Positions 24,484 to 33,097 are shown, counted from the stretch's first letter. The stretch: DNA of 33,777 nt from Pseudomonadota bacterium (GCA_024228935.1 JAAESX010000146.1:1-33777), one strand, 5' to 3'. The notes: generated by a model not told the origin, from the letters alone. Numbers and translations are program-made.

Positions 24484-24998
24484 GCCAACAGCTTTCGCAG
24501 GGAGGCCCGGGCGCGGCTGATCCGCGCGCGGGCGTTGTCGGGGGAGATGCTGAGCTGCTCGGCGATCTCGTTGTGGTCGAGCCCGTGGACGACCCCGAGC
24601 AGGAACGCGTCCCGCAGGGTGTCCGGCAGCTTGTCGATTGCGGCTTCGAGGGTCAGGCGATCCTCGTGGGCTTCACGACGCGTCGGGTGCTGGAGCTCCA
24701 CGTCGACGGTGTCGATCGTGCGGGAGTCCTTGCGGCCTGCGTCGCGGAAGGAGTTGAGAGCGATGCCGAAGACCCAGGGGCGGAAGGGCTGCCCCCGCTT
24801 CCAGGTCTGACGTCCGCGGTGGACCTTGAGCCAGGTCTCCTGGAACAGGTCGGAAGCCCGCTCCGGGTCACGCGTCTTGCGAAGCAGGAAGCCGTACACA
24901 GTCCTCTGGTGACGCTGGAACAGCGTCCCGTAGGCGGCCTCGTCTCCCTGCTGGACGCGAACCATCAGCTCCTCGTCGGTATGCGCACCGAGATCCAT
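24480..24998 (-). CDS. ECF-family RNA polymerase sigma factor
   Basis: A 172-residue sigma-70-related protein of the extracytoplasmic function type. Region 2 (about 10-80) includes YGTLFQRHQRTVYGFLLRKT, the core-binding segment ASDLFQETWLKVHRG and the -10 reading segment WKRGQPFRPWVFGIALN. Region 4 (about 115-170) includes LPDTLRDAFLLGVVHG and the helix-turn-helix HNEIAEQLSISPDNARARIS. It should direct transcription of envelope-stress or signalling genes. The ATG at 24998 lies 18 nt after the lnt stop. It is coupled to the DUF4384-like gene and to the caspase-like gene, which are the natural candidates for regulator and target. Confidence 0.96.
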   Translation of the reverse strand: MDLGAHTDEELMVRVQQGDEAAYGTLFQRHQRTVYGFLLRKTRDPERASDLFQETWLKVHRGRQTWKRGQPFRPWVFGIALNSFRDAGRKDSRTIDTVDVELQHPTRREAHEDRLTLEAAIDKLPDTLRDAFLLGVVHGLDHNEIAEQLSISPDNARARISRARASLRKLLA

Positions 24999-25016
24999 CG
25001 GGTCTCTCGTGTGCTG

Positions 25017-26582
25017 CTACGACGCGGCGGTGGACGGTGTGACAGCCGGATCGGTGGATCGGCGGCGGGCAAGGCCGATTCCCAGTCCGGCGCCCAGGAC
25101 GCACAGCCAGGAGAACGTGTCGCCGAGCGTCCGGTAGACCGTGTCCACGCGGCCGACGGGCGTCTTGAGGACGCGGACGACCTGGGTGAACGGCTCGGTC
25201 TCGTTGGTGATGTGCCCGGTGGGGGACACGTGCATCGACACGCCGGTGTAGGCGATCCGGACCATCGGCACGCCCAACTCGACGGCTCGAACGGCGCTCA
25301 GCATCGCGTGCTGGTGAGGCGCCATCGTGTCGCCGAACCAGCCGTCGTTGGTCACGTTCACGAACAGCTCGGAGTCGGCGAGCTGGGTGCGGACGAACGG
25401 GGCCAGGATGGCCTCGTAGCAGATCGGCGTGGTCATCAAGACCGTGCCGTGGGCCGCCTCGAGCTCGAAGAAGACCGGGCTCTGGCCGGCCTCGAAGTCC
25501 CCGGGCCCCTTGATGATCTCCTTCAGGATCGGGAACGTGTCGGCGAGCGGCAGGTACTCGCCGAAGGGCAGCGGCACCATCTTGTCGTACCGCTGCTTGA
25601 GCACGCCGTCGGCGCCGATCAGGTAGATGCTGTTGCGCTGCTCGGTGTACTTCCGGCCCGTGTCCGGGTCCTGCTTCGGCTCGGCGAACCCGCCGCCGAA
25701 CAGGATGGGCGTGTCCACGTTCCCGGCGAGGTTGGTCATCAGCTGACCGACGCGAGCGGCGCGAGGGTCGTAGGGCGTCGCGCCCTCGGGCCAGATGACC
25801 AGGTCCATCTCCTGGCCGACGAGTCCGCCGGTGAGCTTCACCCAGTCGAGCATGGCGTCCCGAGGAGGCCGCGACATGCGCTCCTCCATCGTGATCGACT
25901 GCTGGATCTGGCTGACCTGGATGGTCGGCCAGGTGGCGACCTCGGCGTCGACGGTGGTCGTCCGCCAGGCGCCGAAGCCCAGGTTCGCCATGAACGCCGC
26001 CGCCCCGGCGAGGACGGGCACGGTCGGGAAGGACCGGCCCTCCTGCTTGCGGTACAGCGCCTCGGCCAGGGCACAGTTGGTCAGGAAGATGAGGTAGCTG
26101 ACGCCGGTCACGCCGGTGACGCTCGCCAGCTGCCACGTCCACGCGGTCCGGTACTGCGAGACCCCGTGGTAGTAGGGGAACAGGGCGGGACCCAGGAACT
26201 CGACGGACACCTGGAGCGCCGGGACAATCAGGATCCACCAGGCTCCGAGGCGCTTCCTCAACGGGTGCACGGCCCCGAAGACGATGGCGTACGGGACGCC
26301 GAACCCGAACGCGAAGAGCACCACCACCTGGATGGCCAGGTAGGCGGGGATGTTTGAGAAGCGGACGATGCTCTCGGTCAGCCAGAAGAACAGGCTGTGC
26401 ACACCGACGAAGCCGCAGAGGTACGCCAGGATCACGTTGCCGCGCGGGTCCTCGGGCTTCAGCGCCCAGAACAGGGGCAGGAACGCGAACCAGTGCAGGA
26501 AGTGCAGACCCGTCGGCGGGGAGATGACGACGAGCAGCGCGGCGGAAGCGACCGCCGCCAGGAGCCGGGGGAGTGTGATCAC
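25017..26582 (-). CDS. lnt: Apolipoprotein N-acyltransferase
   Basis: Lnt transfers the third acyl chain to lipoproteins in the inner membrane, the last step of lipoprotein maturation. The protein is 521 residues. It has N-terminal membrane helices (about six between 5 and 200) and a nitrilase domain (about 215-470). The catalytic triad is visible: Glu266 in IWPEGATP, Lys334 in DKMVPLPFGEYLP and Cys388 in TPICYEAIL, essentially the E. coli positions. A final membrane helix lies at about 490-506. The GTG start overlaps the stop of the enoyl-CoA hydratase by 4 nt (GTGA). The window is rich in lipoproteins, which gives it obvious substrates. Confidence 0.97.
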   Translation of the reverse strand: MITLPRLLAAVASAALLVVISPPTGLHFLHWFAFLPLFWALKPEDPRGNVILAYLCGFVGVHSLFFWLTESIVRFSNIPAYLAIQVVVLFAFGFGVPYAIVFGAVHPLRKRLGAWWILIVPALQVSVEFLGPALFPYYHGVSQYRTAWTWQLASVTGVTGVSYLIFLTNCALAEALYRKQEGRSFPTVPVLAGAAAFMANLGFGAWRTTTVDAEVATWPTIQVSQIQQSITMEERMSRPPRDAMLDWVKLTGGLVGQEMDLVIWPEGATPYDPRAARVGQLMTNLAGNVDTPILFGGGFAEPKQDPDTGRKYTEQRNSIYLIGADGVLKQRYDKMVPLPFGEYLPLADTFPILKEIIKGPGDFEAGQSPVFFELEAAHGTVLMTTPICYEAILAPFVRTQLADSELFVNVTNDGWFGDTMAPHQHAMLSAVRAVELGVPMVRIAYTGVSMHVSPTGHITNETEPFTQVVRVLKTPVGRVDTVYRTLGDTFSWLCVLGAGLGIGLARRRSTDPAVTPSTAAS

Positions 26583-27376
26583 GTCCAGTCCGGATCGGTC
26601 TTCGCGGCGAACGCGGCGACGCCGATCATGGCTTCGCCGGATGCGATGGCCCGAGCCCCCAGAGCCGTCTCGTGGCGCAGGTCCTTGTGCTGGTCACGAC
26701 GCGCCGTGGTGCGGATGACGTTCAGCGCGAGGCGAGTGGCCTTCGGTCCACCGAGCCGCATCTCGTCGACCCAGGCCAGCGCGGTCTCGAGCGCCGTTCC
26801 GGGAGCGCAGGTCCGCTCGGCCAGGCCCCAGACGAGGGCGTCCTCACCGAGCAGCTTCCGCCCGCTCAGGACGAGATCGGTCGCGCGACCGGGACCCACG
26901 AGGCGGGTCAGCTTGGCGGTGCCGCCGAGGTCCGGGATCATCCCGATGCGGGTCTCGGGCAGCCGAAAGACCGCGTCCGTCGCGGCGATGCGCAGGTCCG
27001 CACAGAGCGCCAACTCCATCCCGCCGCCGACACAGGCGCCTTCGATGGCCGCCACGACGGGAACGGGCAGCTCGGACACCTCGCGGAGGCACGCCTTGAG
27101 CTCCAGGATGATGTCCCGCGAGATGACGGTCGAGTGCTCCATGACCGACTGGATGAGCCGAGCCGAGATCGGGTTGTCCGGCTTCAGGTCCATGCCGGCG
27201 CAGAAGTGGCCACCGACGCCGTGCACGATGACGGCTCGCAGATCGGTGCGCTGGCCCAGCGACCTGGCCATGCGGCGCAGGTCGTGCCATTCCTCGTGGC
27301 TGAGCGCGTTTCGACGCTCGGGCCGGTTGATCTCGAGGACGCCGACATCGGACTGGATCGTGAGGCGGATCGACAT
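26579..27376 (-). CDS. Enoyl-CoA hydratase/isomerase (crotonase) family protein
   Basis: A 265-residue crotonase-fold enzyme. The family features are all present: the CoA-binding stretch GHFCAGMDLK forming the oxyanion hole, GACVGGGMELALCADLRIA with the first catalytic glutamate, and FRLPETRIGMIPDLGG with the second. Both glutamates suggest hydratase activity on enoyl-CoA esters, although the PDLGG variant also occurs in isomerases; the exact substrate is not determined. The ATG at 27376 has no ribosome binding site. A -10-like TACACC ends 6 nt before it, so the transcript may be leaderless. It is the first gene of the long minus-strand cluster; the stop overlaps the lnt start. Confidence 0.93.
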   Translation of the reverse strand: MSIRLTIQSDVGVLEINRPERRNALSHEEWHDLRRMARSLGQRTDLRAVIVHGVGGHFCAGMDLKPDNPISARLIQSVMEHSTVISRDIILELKACLREVSELPVPVVAAIEGACVGGGMELALCADLRIAATDAVFRLPETRIGMIPDLGGTAKLTRLVGPGRATDLVLSGRKLLGEDALVWGLAERTCAPGTALETALAWVDEMRLGGPKATRLALNVIRTTARRDQHKDLRHETALGARAIASGEAMIGVAAFAAKTDPDWT

Positions 27377-27382
27377 GCGCTC

Positions 27383-27388
27383 GGTGTA
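27383..27388 (-). promoter_or_regulatory. -10-like TACACC, possible leaderless promoter for the crotonase-lnt cluster
   Basis: On the minus strand TACACC ends 6 nt before the ATG at 27376. The TA at positions 1-2 is kept but the final T is not. The spacing is right for a start at the initiation codon. It is weaker than the elements at 1157 and 2362. Confidence 0.28.
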
Positions 27389-27450
27389 ACCCGGGTGGCG
27401 TCGAGTCCAGAGGGGGGGTACTTTCCAGGTGTCCAGGGCCCCCGGACGTC

Positions 27451-28620
27451 ATGTCGCTGCTTCTCTCGTTGCTTCTCTTCATCGGCATCGCTTCCGCGAG
27501 CGAGGCCCCGGCGATCGACGTCTCCGACGCGCCCTCGGACGCGGAGCTCCACGACCTCGAGTCCCGCGCGCTCTACCGGGTCGGCCTGGAACTCATGGAG
27601 CTCGGTCAGTACCCGGAGGCCCGCATCGTCATGCGGCGCATCCTCCTCGAGTACCCGGACACCGAGGCCGCCGAGAACGCGGTCGACATGCTCGCCTCGA
27701 TGGAGGGCCTCACCGGCGGGCGTGGCGTGGACAGCGGGGCGCTGGCGCGGGCTGAGTTCGCCATCAACCAGGCCATCACCAGCGCGGCGTTCTTCGGCTT
27801 CCTGCTGCCAGCCTCGACCTGGCAGCCGAGCGCGCCGCTCGTCCCGGTCTCGATGGGCGTCGCGGGCATGGGCGCTGGCATCACGGGTGGCTTGCTCGCG
27901 GCCAAGCGCTTCGACCTCTCCACCGGCCAGGTGATGAGCGTGTTCACGGGGCAGTGGCTCGGTGCTGGAAACGGCCTGGTGGCCTCGGCTATCAACCCGC
28001 CGCGCGACTACCGCGGGCTGTACCGGTACGCGACCGGAGGGATGCTGCTCGGTACGGCCGCGGGCAGCGCGGTGGCCTGGAAGCTCGATCCGTCCGCGGG
28101 CCAGGTCGCGATGGTCAACGCTGGGGCGGCGTATGGCGCCTACCTGACGGGTTGGTCCTTCGCGTACTTCTTCGACGACGACGGCGAGGACCGCACCTGG
28201 GCGACCTCACGCCGCGTCGCGCTCCGGATGGGCATCGGCACGGACGCCGGAGCCGCCCTTGGGCTGGCCGCGGCGTACCTCATCCCGGTGTCGCGTGGAC
28301 GGATGAACGTCATCACGCTGGCGGGTCTGACCGGAACGGCTGCGGCCGGCGCCGTGGCGTTCCTGGTCAACTTCTACAGCTACGGGCTGGAGATCGAGTC
28401 GGTGGGCGCCATCATCCTGGCCGGCGGCGCGGCGGGCCTCGGCACCGGCGCCGTCCTCACGCGGAAGATGGAGCGCGACGCCGGCTATGCCTCGGCCAGC
28501 GGCGTCCTCATCGAGCGTGTCGATGACCGGTGGGCTTTCGGCGTGCCGATGGCCATGGTCACGCCGGCGCCCGAGGGCGGCATGCAGGTCAGCGTTCCGC
28601 TCGCGTCAGGGCGCTTCTGA
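27451..28620 (+). CDS. Exported protein with a TPR-like repeat and a multi-helix hydrophobic domain
   Basis: A 389-residue protein with an N-terminal signal-like segment without basic residues (MSLLLSLLLFIGIASASE). A TPR-like helical pair lies at about 40-85 (ALYRVGLELMELGQYPEA), followed by many glycine/alanine-rich hydrophobic stretches to about residue 345, which look like five or more membrane segments or a beta-barrel. I do not recognise the family. A TACTTT at 27419-27424 could be the -10 element, giving a leader of about 20 nt. The gene is divergent from the crotonase gene (74 bp between starts) and convergent with the next gene, overlapping it by 15 nt at the stop codons. Confidence 0.75.
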   Translation: MSLLLSLLLFIGIASASEAPAIDVSDAPSDAELHDLESRALYRVGLELMELGQYPEARIVMRRILLEYPDTEAAENAVDMLASMEGLTGGRGVDSGALARAEFAINQAITSAAFFGFLLPASTWQPSAPLVPVSMGVAGMGAGITGGLLAAKRFDLSTGQVMSVFTGQWLGAGNGLVASAINPPRDYRGLYRYATGGMLLGTAAGSAVAWKLDPSAGQVAMVNAGAAYGAYLTGWSFAYFFDDDGEDRTWATSRRVALRMGIGTDAGAALGLAAAYLIPVSRGRMNVITLAGLTGTAAAGAVAFLVNFYSYGLEIESVGAIILAGGAAGLGTGAVLTRKMERDAGYASASGVLIERVDDRWAFGVPMAMVTPAPEGGMQVSVPLASGRF

Positions 28621-29502
28621 CGGGAGCGGGATCTCGACGGGCGGCCCCAGCTGGTCGAGCACCTCGTCGCGAACCCCACGGTTGTGGCGGATGGCGGCGT
28701 CCGCGGCGCCGTAGATGTTCCCGCTGTAGAAGCCGACGCCGAAGAAGGCGATGACGCCGAACGCGGGCCAGGCCTCCTGCTTTGCGGCATAGGCCATGCC
28801 GCTCAGGAAGATGGCGTTGACGAGGAACGCGCTCGCGGCCTCGCGCGGCTGTCCTGCGTAGAGCTGGCCGGCTCCGGGGAGGGCTCCGCTCAGGAAGCTG
28901 GCGACGCCGGGACGCTTCCACTTCGGCGGATCGGTGAGCGTCGCGAGGACCAGGGGGCTCATCTCGACGCTCTCGGACTCGAGCGCCGTCCGGGCCATCG
29001 CGAACCGGCCCTCGGCGGCGAGCGCATAGGCCTCGTTGTGGGCGGCGAGCTGCCGATGGGCACCACCCGCGTCGAGGTAGGCCCGATACGTCGTGGCGCC
29101 GAGCCGGGGAGCGGTGTCGAGCCAGTACCCGGCGATCTGGAGCTGGGCGAGCTCCCCGACGACCGGGTCGTCCGAGAGCGCGTCGAAGTCGGACAGGGCG
29201 TCCTGCTGGGCCCCCGACTCGTAGCGGGCCACTGCGGCCAGGTACGTGTAGCGGGCGTCGTCGTCCTTGTGCGCAGCCTTCAGCGCTTCGGTGCGCAGGC
29301 CGGACCAGTCCTGGGCGTCGTGCAGGTGCACGAGCAGGTCGTACGGGTCGGTCTCGGGCTCCTCCCACGCGGCGTCGACCGGCTCGACGGCCTCGAGGGG
29401 CTCGTCAGAGGCAGAGCTCGGCGCCGTCGTCTCGCTGGCTGCGGCAGTAGCCACCGAGCAGCTCGCCCACAGCAGGATGGTTCGCAAGAGGGTCGAGCGC
29501 AT
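28606..29502 (-). CDS. Exported TPR-like and membrane protein (PGxGQxYxG motif) downstream of yidD
   Basis: A 298-residue protein with a conventional signal peptide (MRSTLLRTILLWASCSVATA). An acidic linker is followed by helical TPR-like repeats (about 50-190). The C-terminal domain (about 200-280) has two or three membrane helices beginning GALPGAGQLYAGQ. This PGxGQxYxG motif is typical of small membrane domains labelled DUF5683 or TM2-like. The start at 29502 lies inside the yidD-like gene, giving a 98-nt overlap in another frame; no later start preserves the signal peptide. It is the last gene of the groESL transcript. Function unknown. Confidence 0.8.
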   Translation of the reverse strand: MRSTLLRTILLWASCSVATAAASETTAPSSASDEPLEAVEPVDAAWEEPETDPYDLLVHLHDAQDWSGLRTEALKAAHKDDDARYTYLAAVARYESGAQQDALSDFDALSDDPVVGELAQLQIAGYWLDTAPRLGATTYRAYLDAGGAHRQLAAHNEAYALAAEGRFAMARTALESESVEMSPLVLATLTDPPKWKRPGVASFLSGALPGAGQLYAGQPREAASAFLVNAIFLSGMAYAAKQEAWPAFGVIAFFGVGFYSGNIYGAADAAIRHNRGVRDEVLDQLGPPVEIPLPSEAP

Positions 29503-29809
29503 GGCCGTCAGGGGCGAAGGGGTAGTCGGCGACGTTGCCGTCGCGCAGGAGGCGATCGAAGGTCAGCACGTACCCGCCCAGTCCGTCGCGGGCGAACGCC
29601 TGCTGGGCGTAGCTCGAACAGGTCGGTCGCATCGGGCAGCGCGGCCCATCGCCGGGAGAGATCGCCACGCGCCAGATGCGGTAGCCGAGGTGAACCGTCG
29701 AGCCGAGCCAGCTGTCGGCCACATGGCGGTTCGGCGCGTCCAGAGCAGGACGCGCCGCGTCGGACGAATCCGGCGCGGCGCGAGCCAGGCTGATGAGCAG
29801 CAGGAACAT
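29405..29809 (-). CDS. yidD: YidD-family membrane protein insertion efficiency factor (exported variant)
   Basis: YidD helps insert proteins into the inner membrane alongside YidC. The core domain here (about residues 40-110) has the family signature ISPGDGPRCPMRPTCSSYAQ with Cys58 and Cys64, followed by the helix FARDGLGGYVLTFDRLLR and a Pro/Asp-rich end. The protein is 134 residues, longer than the usual 70-90. It starts with a signal-like segment (MFLLLISLARAA) and a linker, rather than the usual amphipathic helix, so the domain may act outside the cytoplasm. The gene begins 3 nt after the groEL stop, and its 3' 98 nt overlap the next gene. The family is clear; the role at this location is inferred. 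Confidence 0.85.
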   Translation of the reverse strand: MFLLLISLARAAPDSSDAARPALDAPNRHVADSWLGSTVHLGYRIWRVAISPGDGPRCPMRPTCSSYAQQAFARDGLGGYVLTFDRLLRDGNVADYPFAPDGHALDPLANHPAVGELLGGYCRSQRDDGAELCL

Positions 29810-29812
29810 GGA

Positions 29813-31495
<1,683 letters not shown>

Positions 31496-31503
31496 GTCGG
31501 CTC

Positions 31504-31794
31504 CTAGTTCTCGAGGACCGCGAGGATGTCGCGCTCACGAAGGACGATGTGCTCGGCGCCGTCGAGCTTGAGCTCGTCGCCGGTGTACTTGCCGAAGAGG
31601 ATCTTGTCGCCGACCTTGACGACGGGCTCGCGGAAGGCGCCATCCTTGGTGCGCTCGCCGGGGCCGACGGCGACCACGAGGGCCTCCTGGGGCTTCTCCT
31701 TGGCGGACTCCGGGATGAAGAGACCACCGGAGGTCTTCTGCTCTGCAGCAATTCGCTTGACGAGGACGCGGTCGTAGAGGGGGCGGAAAGCCAT
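31504..31794 (-). CDS. groS: Co-chaperonin GroES
   Basis: GroES caps the GroEL ring. The protein is 96 residues from the ATG at 31794 (MAFRPLYDRVLVKRIAAEQ), the usual length and start for the family. The mobile loop (EQKTSGGLFIPESAKEKPQE), the GPGERTKDG turn and the C-terminal ILFGKYTGDEL ... REDILAVLE strands are all present. A second ATG in frame at 31800 would add two residues. Both are served by the same GGAG ribosome binding site; I prefer 31794 by family comparison. The promoter at 31837-31865 is shared in sequence with that of dnaK. The gene leads the operon groES-groEL-yidD-28606. Confidence 0.96.
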   Translation of the reverse strand: MAFRPLYDRVLVKRIAAEQKTSGGLFIPESAKEKPQEALVVAVGPGERTKDGAFREPVVKVGDKILFGKYTGDELKLDGAEHIVLRERDILAVLEN

Positions 31795-31836
31795 GCTCAT
31801 TCGCTCCGAATGTGGGCGTTGTAGGGAAGGGGGGAG

Positions 31837-31865
31837 CAGGTAGGCACTTCCCCCGGAACCGTCAA
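31837..31865 (-). promoter_or_regulatory. groESL promoter (TTGACG-17-TACCTG)
   Basis: On the minus strand TTGACG (31865-31860) and TACCTG (31842-31837) are separated by 17 bp. The -10 is preceded by GTGCC. The block TTGACGG ... GTGCCTACCTG recurs before dnaK with a 16-bp spacer. The predicted leader to the groES start is about 36 nt. The -35 matches the sigma-70 consensus in five of six positions; the element does not resemble the sigma-32 -10. Confidence 0.7.
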
Positions 31866-32078
31866 CGGAGAAAGTTCGGTGCGGTCTTGATCTGACCGGG
31901 GTTGGACGGGTGGGTAGATGTGCTGGCCACGTCGACCGAGTGGGACATTCGGCTGATGGGCTCGCTGCCTCGGGTCCGTCTCTGAGGGGGCGCTCGGCTC
32001 CGTTGCGCGTTGCGCTGCGGTTGCTGTCCGGCTCGTGTCTCGCGGCCGGCCACGCGGAACCGACGTGCTCGGGCGACC

Positions 32079-32101
32079 GCGCAGTTGGCACCCAACTGCG
32101 C
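32079..32101. repeat. Perfect 10-bp inverted repeat, copy 1
   Basis: Arm GCGCAGTTGG (32079-32088), spacer CAC, arm CCAACTGCGC (32092-32101). The same core recurs at 32159-32177. Confidence 0.7.
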
Positions 32102-32158
32102 AGATCGAGAAGTTCGGCCTCCATCAGCGCCTGATCGGAGTTGAACTGCGCGCTCTCG

Positions 32159-32177
32159 GCAGTTGGCACCCAACTGC
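32159..32177. repeat. Inverted repeat, copy 2 of the same motif
   Basis: Arm GCAGTTGG (32159-32166), the same CAC spacer, arm CCAACTGC (32170-32177). A 19-bp core is identical to copy 1, about 78 bp apart. A degenerate third copy with GTTG and CAAC half sites may lie near 32204-32216. Confidence 0.7.
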
Positions 32178-32278
32178 GCGCCATGAGCGCGAATCAGCGC
32201 TGAGTTGGCTCGCAACCTCGAATCCGTCTCGGGAGGTGCGCTGGTCGCGATCTGTCCCACCGCTCGTGCTGTGGGCCG

Positions 32279-32504
32279 GCCGACTTCGTCGGCTATCGGC
32301 CCGCACTCCCGGGGAAGCCCTCGGTGCTCGCAAGCCGTACGTCCCATCGACGGCTGGCGCCGCCAATGGGCTTTCGCCCACGGCTTCGCCGCTCGCACCG
32401 CGTCGGCGAGTAGCTGTACTCAGCTGGGCTCGTGCCTCGCTCCAGCTTCCGTGCAGCCCGCCGCCGGGCTTCTTCGGCCCTTTGGGCCGGCTCGCCCTTC
32501 GGGC
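32279..32504. repeat. Cluster of nine perfect small hairpins with 3-4-nt loops
   Basis: Perfect stems of 4-6 bp occur at 32279-32293, 32355-32365, 32367-32380, 32381-32391, 32412-32425, 32455-32470, 32475-32489 and 32494-32504, and more loosely near 32300-32320. Loops on the minus strand are mostly GAA, AAA or GAAA. Two of them adjoin directly at 32380/32381. Confidence 0.55.
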
Positions 32505-32734
32505 TCGTTGTTCCGCCGGCCAACTCCGCCGCACCGCGCTCCAGAGCAAGGGGGGATTGCAAAGGGGGGAACGCGTTTCCTCCGTTGCTGTAGCGGGGTG
32601 AGCCCGCCGCCGAGGACGCAGCGAGCCTGCGAGCCTGCGAGCGCGATGGCGAGGCACGAGCCATCGAGGGCGTTTGAACCCAAGGGTGCACGCCGATCAG
32701 TCGACGAAGTCGACCGGCGCCCGCACCCGCGGGG

Positions 32735-32780
32735 GGAGAAACAGAAGAACCCCCCGCCAGCTCTCGCCAACGGGGGGTTC
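32735..32780 (-). terminator. Intrinsic terminator-like hairpin reading leftward
   Basis: Arms GAACCCCCCG (32747-32756) and CGGGGGGTTC (32771-32780) form a perfect 10-bp stem with a 14-nt loop. On the minus strand the stem is followed by TTCTGTTTCTC, a T-rich tract. On the plus strand there is no T-run, so it should act leftward. Confidence 0.5.
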
Positions 32781-32950
32781 CGGTCTGGACGAAGAACGGA
32801 CCGCTGGCCTATCCAGCGGAGCTCCTCGGGACCTCCACGAGCCAGGTCAGGGCAGGGGGAACAAGCTCGTTTCGGTCTCGGCGGGAGTACTTGCAGGACG
32901 CGTGCCAACTCTCAAGTGGCTGAAATCACGTGGGCGCCCCCCACTGTGAC
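32735..32950 (-). ncRNA. Candidate small RNA on the minus strand, ending in a terminator-like hairpin
   Basis: No coding gene reads through here, yet the minus strand ends with a strong terminator-like structure (32735-32780). Upstream on the same strand are two more stem-loops: CCGCTGG pairing with CCAGCGG (32801-32819), and ACGAGC pairing with GCTCGT (32837-32870). A -10-like TATCTG lies at 32958-32953, one base different from the TACCTG of the chaperone promoters, but no convincing -35 was found. This is a prediction from structure only; it does not match 4.5S, 6S, tmRNA or RNase P RNA. Confidence 0.25.
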
Positions 32951-32961
32951 CCCAGATACAT

Positions 32962-32973
32962 GACACGCGTGTC
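32962..32973. promoter_or_regulatory. 12-bp perfect palindrome upstream of the dnaK promoter
   Basis: GACACGCGTGTC is its own reverse complement. With one G-T mismatch it extends to 18 bp (32959-32976). It lies 33 bp before the dnaK -35 and could be an operator. The same sequence was not noticed before groES. Confidence 0.4.
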
Positions 32974-33006
32974 GTGCTTTTCCACCCGGCGCTGCGATCA
33001 CCGCGT

Positions 33007-33034
33007 TTGACGGCCCGAGGTGGGTGCCTACCTG
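33007..33034 (+). promoter_or_regulatory. dnaK promoter (TTGACG-16-TACCTG)
   Basis: TTGACG (33007-33012) and TACCTG (33029-33034) are separated by 16 bp, with GTGCC directly before the -10. The 7-bp TTGACGG and the 11-bp GTGCCTACCTG are identical to those of groES. The expected leader is about 57 nt, with GGAAGG as ribosome binding site before the ATG at 33098. Confidence 0.7.
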
Positions 33035-33097
33035 TCGTCCATCGATGGGCCGCCGGAATCGGAGGGCCCTCCAAAACCCAGAACTGGAAGGCTCCCC

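Larger units (their letters stand above)
31866..33006. other. 1.1-kb non-coding, hairpin-rich region between the groES and dnaK promoters
   Basis: Open frames exist here on both strands, but their translations are Arg/Ser/Ala/Pro-rich, mutually overlapping and without recognisable domains, so I call no gene. The region instead contains repeated palindromes (32079-32101, 32159-32177), a cluster of nine small perfect hairpins (32279-32504), a direct repeat of AAGGGGGGA (32548 and 32562), a hairpin at 32644-32666, a terminator-like structure near 32747-32780 and a 12-bp palindrome at 32962-32973. Confidence 0.6.

Noticed and set aside
24213..26357. Long plus-strand frame of 714 codons opposite the ECF sigma factor and lnt
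   Set aside because: The opposite strand encodes intact conserved proteins; the plus translation is Arg/Gly/Asp/His-rich, typical of a shadow frame.
31801..31900. CIRCE (HrcA) operator upstream of groES
   Set aside because: No TTAGCACTC with its inverted copy is present; the only signal is the TTGACG/TACCTG promoter.
32740..32800. tmRNA or tRNA end suggested by CCCGCCAGCTC
   Set aside because: No T-arm, no acceptor pairing, no tag reading frame. The bases belong to the terminator-like hairpin.
32837..32870. 4.5S (SRP) RNA, because of CCAGGTCAGG
   Set aside because: The 3' partner of the conserved loop (GGAAGCAGC) and a GNRA tetraloop are missing; only ten bases match.
31862..32963. Several open reading frames of 120-250 codons on both strands
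   Set aside because: They overlap each other, are rich in Arg, Ser, Ala and Pro, have no domains or ribosome sites, and lie across repeats and hairpins.
33007..33034. Sigma-32-type heat-shock promoter for dnaK
   Set aside because: The -10 lacks the CCCCAT-type sequence; the -35 fits sigma-70 better.
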